Position numbers and translations under genes: made by a program | Shown here: positions 61,385 through 64,000 of the stretch, one piece after another | Position numbering within the stretch: position 1 is the first letter of the stretch | Layout: the number at the start of each line of letters is the position of its first letter | Notes under the pieces: generated by a model | Databases searched by the model: none | Seen by the model: the letters and a program-made list of their open reading frames with translations, nothing else | Told to the model about the DNA's origin: nothing | Assembly (NCBI GenBank): GCA_036346395.1 | Contig: CM070599.1 | Location: forward strand, 24,791,232 to 24,855,231 | Direction of reading: 5' to 3' | DNA: 64,000 bases | Source: Hsuehochloa calcarea | Lineage: Eukaryota; Streptophyta; Magnoliopsida; Poales; Poaceae

Positions 61385-63403
61385 TGTTGGACCGAAACGA
61401 CGACTAGAGGGAGGGGGTGAATATGAGCACTACTTCTTTTTCACCTAGATCAGATTCAACTTCACTCTTGCTCAAATAGCTATGAAAGCTATAAAGATTG
61501 AATGTGCAAGCACATCAAAAGTCTTGTATTGAATTCAATCAAAACCCCGCGATTAAAACACTCAAAACGAAAAGTGTTGGACGGTCAGACCTCCGAGGAT
61601 GAGCGGTCTGAGCTCCAGCACGATGAACAGTAAAATCAGTATAAGATCAAAATTACAAATCGACTTAACTGTTGATCTGGTGATCCGAACCCCCCTCAAA
61701 TTTCAACCATACCTCATCAAGAAGGTCTGGAATCTATTCTAATCGACGACCAGGAAGATCGAGACCAAGATTCTACCAATTTCTTATATGAGGGCAAAAG
61801 GGTTCTAGAATCGAGGTGATTCAAATTTTGATCCAAATACTTGCTCATGGGTAGATGATGATCAAGATGATCCTAGATGTACTCCCATAAGAAAGCAAGA
61901 TCACAACAAGAAATTAAATGATCACTAAAATCCCAAAAGTCATCAAAGAGAGCAAGAACAAGAAGAAACATATCCTGAAGAAATCTTGCTTGGATTGATT
62001 TGAGATAAATGTTGGTTTACAACCACTCCACCATGAATGAGAAAATCTTAACACTTGAGCATACAATGAATCTATCTCTCACAAACCCTAGCCTCAACAC
62101 TTCAAAATCGTCAAATCACAAATTAGGTTTTTTTTTCTCTTGGAAGGACTTGGGAACTCCACATTTGGATATTTCCTTTCATAGTGGAGGCTAGGTTTAG
62201 AGAAAAGACCCTAACGGGCACCCGTTAAACCCACACACGAACGAGTCTACACTCACGTACGCTTCTCAAAGTGGATAACGAACTGGGTTTCTCGAATCCG
62301 TTTCTTCCCGAGCTTTATCTTCACTTGATCTAAACTGCTTCTCCTTGCGTCGTCTTACGCCACAGTTTAGCCAAAGGTCATCAAGAAGATATTTTGGTGA
62401 AGTTACCAAAATACCCCTTCTCGATCATTCTCCAAAGACCAAGTCCAATACTCACAAAGCAATCTCAAACTTCGCCATGTGTAGGTTGATCAACATCTCT
62501 CTTTATGTCAGCAAGACTCTCCCATCCAGCTCCCACTGAAATCACGATGGCACTTGTACCGACCCCCGCGCCGCTTGATGCAATCCGTCACACCTAACTT
62601 CATATTCAGTCATCATTATCCATTTTGCGTCATACTTGAGTCCAACGACTTAACTCGGCATCTTCGGTCATTATGGATCTCAGCTCTCCAAGCCTAGTCC
62701 CAATCATCCTCGTTGTTGGCCTCCAAGCCTCCTGCAAAACAATAGACCAACAAATTGATTTCGGGGATAAGCTCTTCGCAACCTGACACACGTTAGTCAA
62801 AACATGCACCATGCAACATATATGCACTGAAAACTATGAATTTGACCTAACCCATGAACATCGCCACCTTAACGACTAGTGAATATGGTAAAATCGGTTA
62901 GACCGCCACCCATGGCCGGTCTAACCACCAAGCTTGGCCAGTCTGACCGTCAATGCATTGACTTAGTCAGATTTTCTCTCTAAAAATCTGAAACCTCTTT
63001 GGAAATTTAAAATGAAAATAATTTTTTACTCGAAGCTCCACAAAATATGAGACCAAGTGCAGAAGAATCCTCTCTCTTGCCTACACCCTCTATTTTTGGC
63101 CCGACCCAAAATTCAACTAATTTTTTTGGCCGATCAGACCACCCCTCATAGCCGGTCTGACCGCCAGTATGGCCGGTCAGACCGCGGCACACGACCGGTC
63201 TGAAGCACCGACCCTTTGGCATGCCCCTAGGCTGATCTGACTGCCAGTGGTGGCCGATCAAACCGCCATCTAGGCCGGTCTGAGTGCCTATTACATGACA
63301 ACATCTGAATTTTGCCAAAAATAGGTGTTTCGACAAACTCTCACCACAATTACTAATTGTATGATCATCCTGAGATTATGAACATATCCCTATAATATCC
63401 ACA
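61385..63403 (-). mobile_element. Solo LTR, TGTTGGACCG family, copy E (2019 bp)
   Basis: It starts TGTTGGACCG and ends ATATCCACA, with exact GTAAC duplications at 61380-61384 and 63404-63408. The TATA box present in the other copies has decayed here (TTTCATAG near 62177). GGTCnGACC-type motifs remain at 61580-61615 and 62890-63290. It is the most diverged copy. Confidence 0.92.
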
Positions 63404-63514
63404 GTAACATCTGTTTGACAACTATTGGAGGTCGTCCAATTCAATTCCTTGCAATCCTCTATGCATGGTCATTAATTAACCTATCTCAATTGTCTATTGT
63501 GGTCCAACTATTAA

Positions 63515-63611
63515 GGTCACGTTTGGAACTCAAGAATTTCGCAGAAATTTCACGTAAAATAGTTCAATACTCGCAAGAATCGAAAAATATTATCACGTTC
63601 CAAACTGGGCC
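63515..63611. mobile_element. Candidate small MITE (97 bp)
   Basis: GGTCACGTTTGGAAC at 63515 pairs imperfectly with the reverse complement of GTTCCAAACTGGGCC at 63597-63611. The CGTTTGGAAC-type end is like hAT MITEs. No clear 8-bp duplication, so the call is weak. Confidence 0.4.
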
Positions 63612-64000
63612 GAAGGCATTAGGTATTCTGGTTGCTCTAGCAGTAAAGTAGGGCTTGATCCATTTATGAATACTTTGTTGGTAGACATGAATTTTTGGAG
63701 AATATGTTGTTATTTTAATACAACATTTTTTTAACGGATATTATGCGCTCGCCCCATTCATTTTAGAGAGAGAAAAGAGTATTATGTACACAAACACGCG
63801 TCCCAGAAGGACACACTGATTTTCTCTACAATATTTTTCCTAGTCTCGTAAAAAGTAAGAAAACATTTCGTTTGCCCTCTTTTTATTGGAAAAATCAGAG
63901 AATTTTCTTTCAAAAAAGGGAAAAGGAAAACCGGACACACATTTTTTTTACAAGTGCAACTAAGAGAAACATATATGTAGATCTCAAAAAAAAGAAGAGG
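63612..64000. other. Window end, nothing recognised
   Basis: AT-rich sequence with poly-A and poly-T runs. No gene or element was identified. Confidence 0.5.

Overview
The window looks like plant nuclear DNA from a grass, most likely an Oryza (rice-type) genome. The reasons are one gene with many short exons and canonical GT/AG introns, and a dense load of grass transposons: MULE and hAT pseudogenes, a BARE-1/RIRE1-like Copia LTR, a CRM-clade (centromeric-type) gypsy element, and many solo LTRs with 5-bp target duplications. Nothing bacterial or organellar is visible. Organism and family names come from recognised motifs, not from a database search.

Only one gene looks intact. On the minus strand, 17431 down to 9140, 13 exons join into a 453-residue SnRK1 beta-gamma (SNF4/KINbetagamma-type) subunit. 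It has an N-terminal AMPK-type carbohydrate-binding module followed by four CBS motifs. All 12 introns have GT/AG ends and all phases agree. Its introns carry small tandem duplications and an 81-bp foldback MITE.

Left of the gene (1-8500) are a hAT transposase pseudogene, a tandem repeat, a spliced GRF-zinc-finger-like pseudogene, a MULE transposase pseudogene whose long frame is broken mainly by transition-type stop codons, and a retroelement zinc-binding remnant. Right of the gene (18000-27000) is a second MULE relic that took two separate solo-LTR insertions. Next come three tandem 303-bp promoter-like units (28269-29170), a 2.4-kb LTR element without recognisable coding capacity (30945-33372), and a 2.07-kb tandem duplication (34658-38800).

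From about 43.9 to 58.0 kb there is a nest: a gypsy-type LTR region holds a minus-strand BARE-like solo LTR (45046-55466). That LTR holds a 2-kb solo LTR and a degenerate CRM-clade element (48512-55296). Four insertions of one LTR family (ends TGTTGGACCG and ATATCCACA) occur at 20236, 38124, 45911 and 61385. All are solo LTRs, all have perfect 5-bp target duplications, and all point the same way.

The most unusual signals are arrays of short odd-centred inverted repeats (GGTCnGACC in one LTR family, GGAAnTTCC in another) at both ends of the LTRs; the triplicated promoter-like module; and the polyprotein C-terminus encoded inside the LTR of the CRM-like element. No undescribed defence or metabolic gene cluster is visible.
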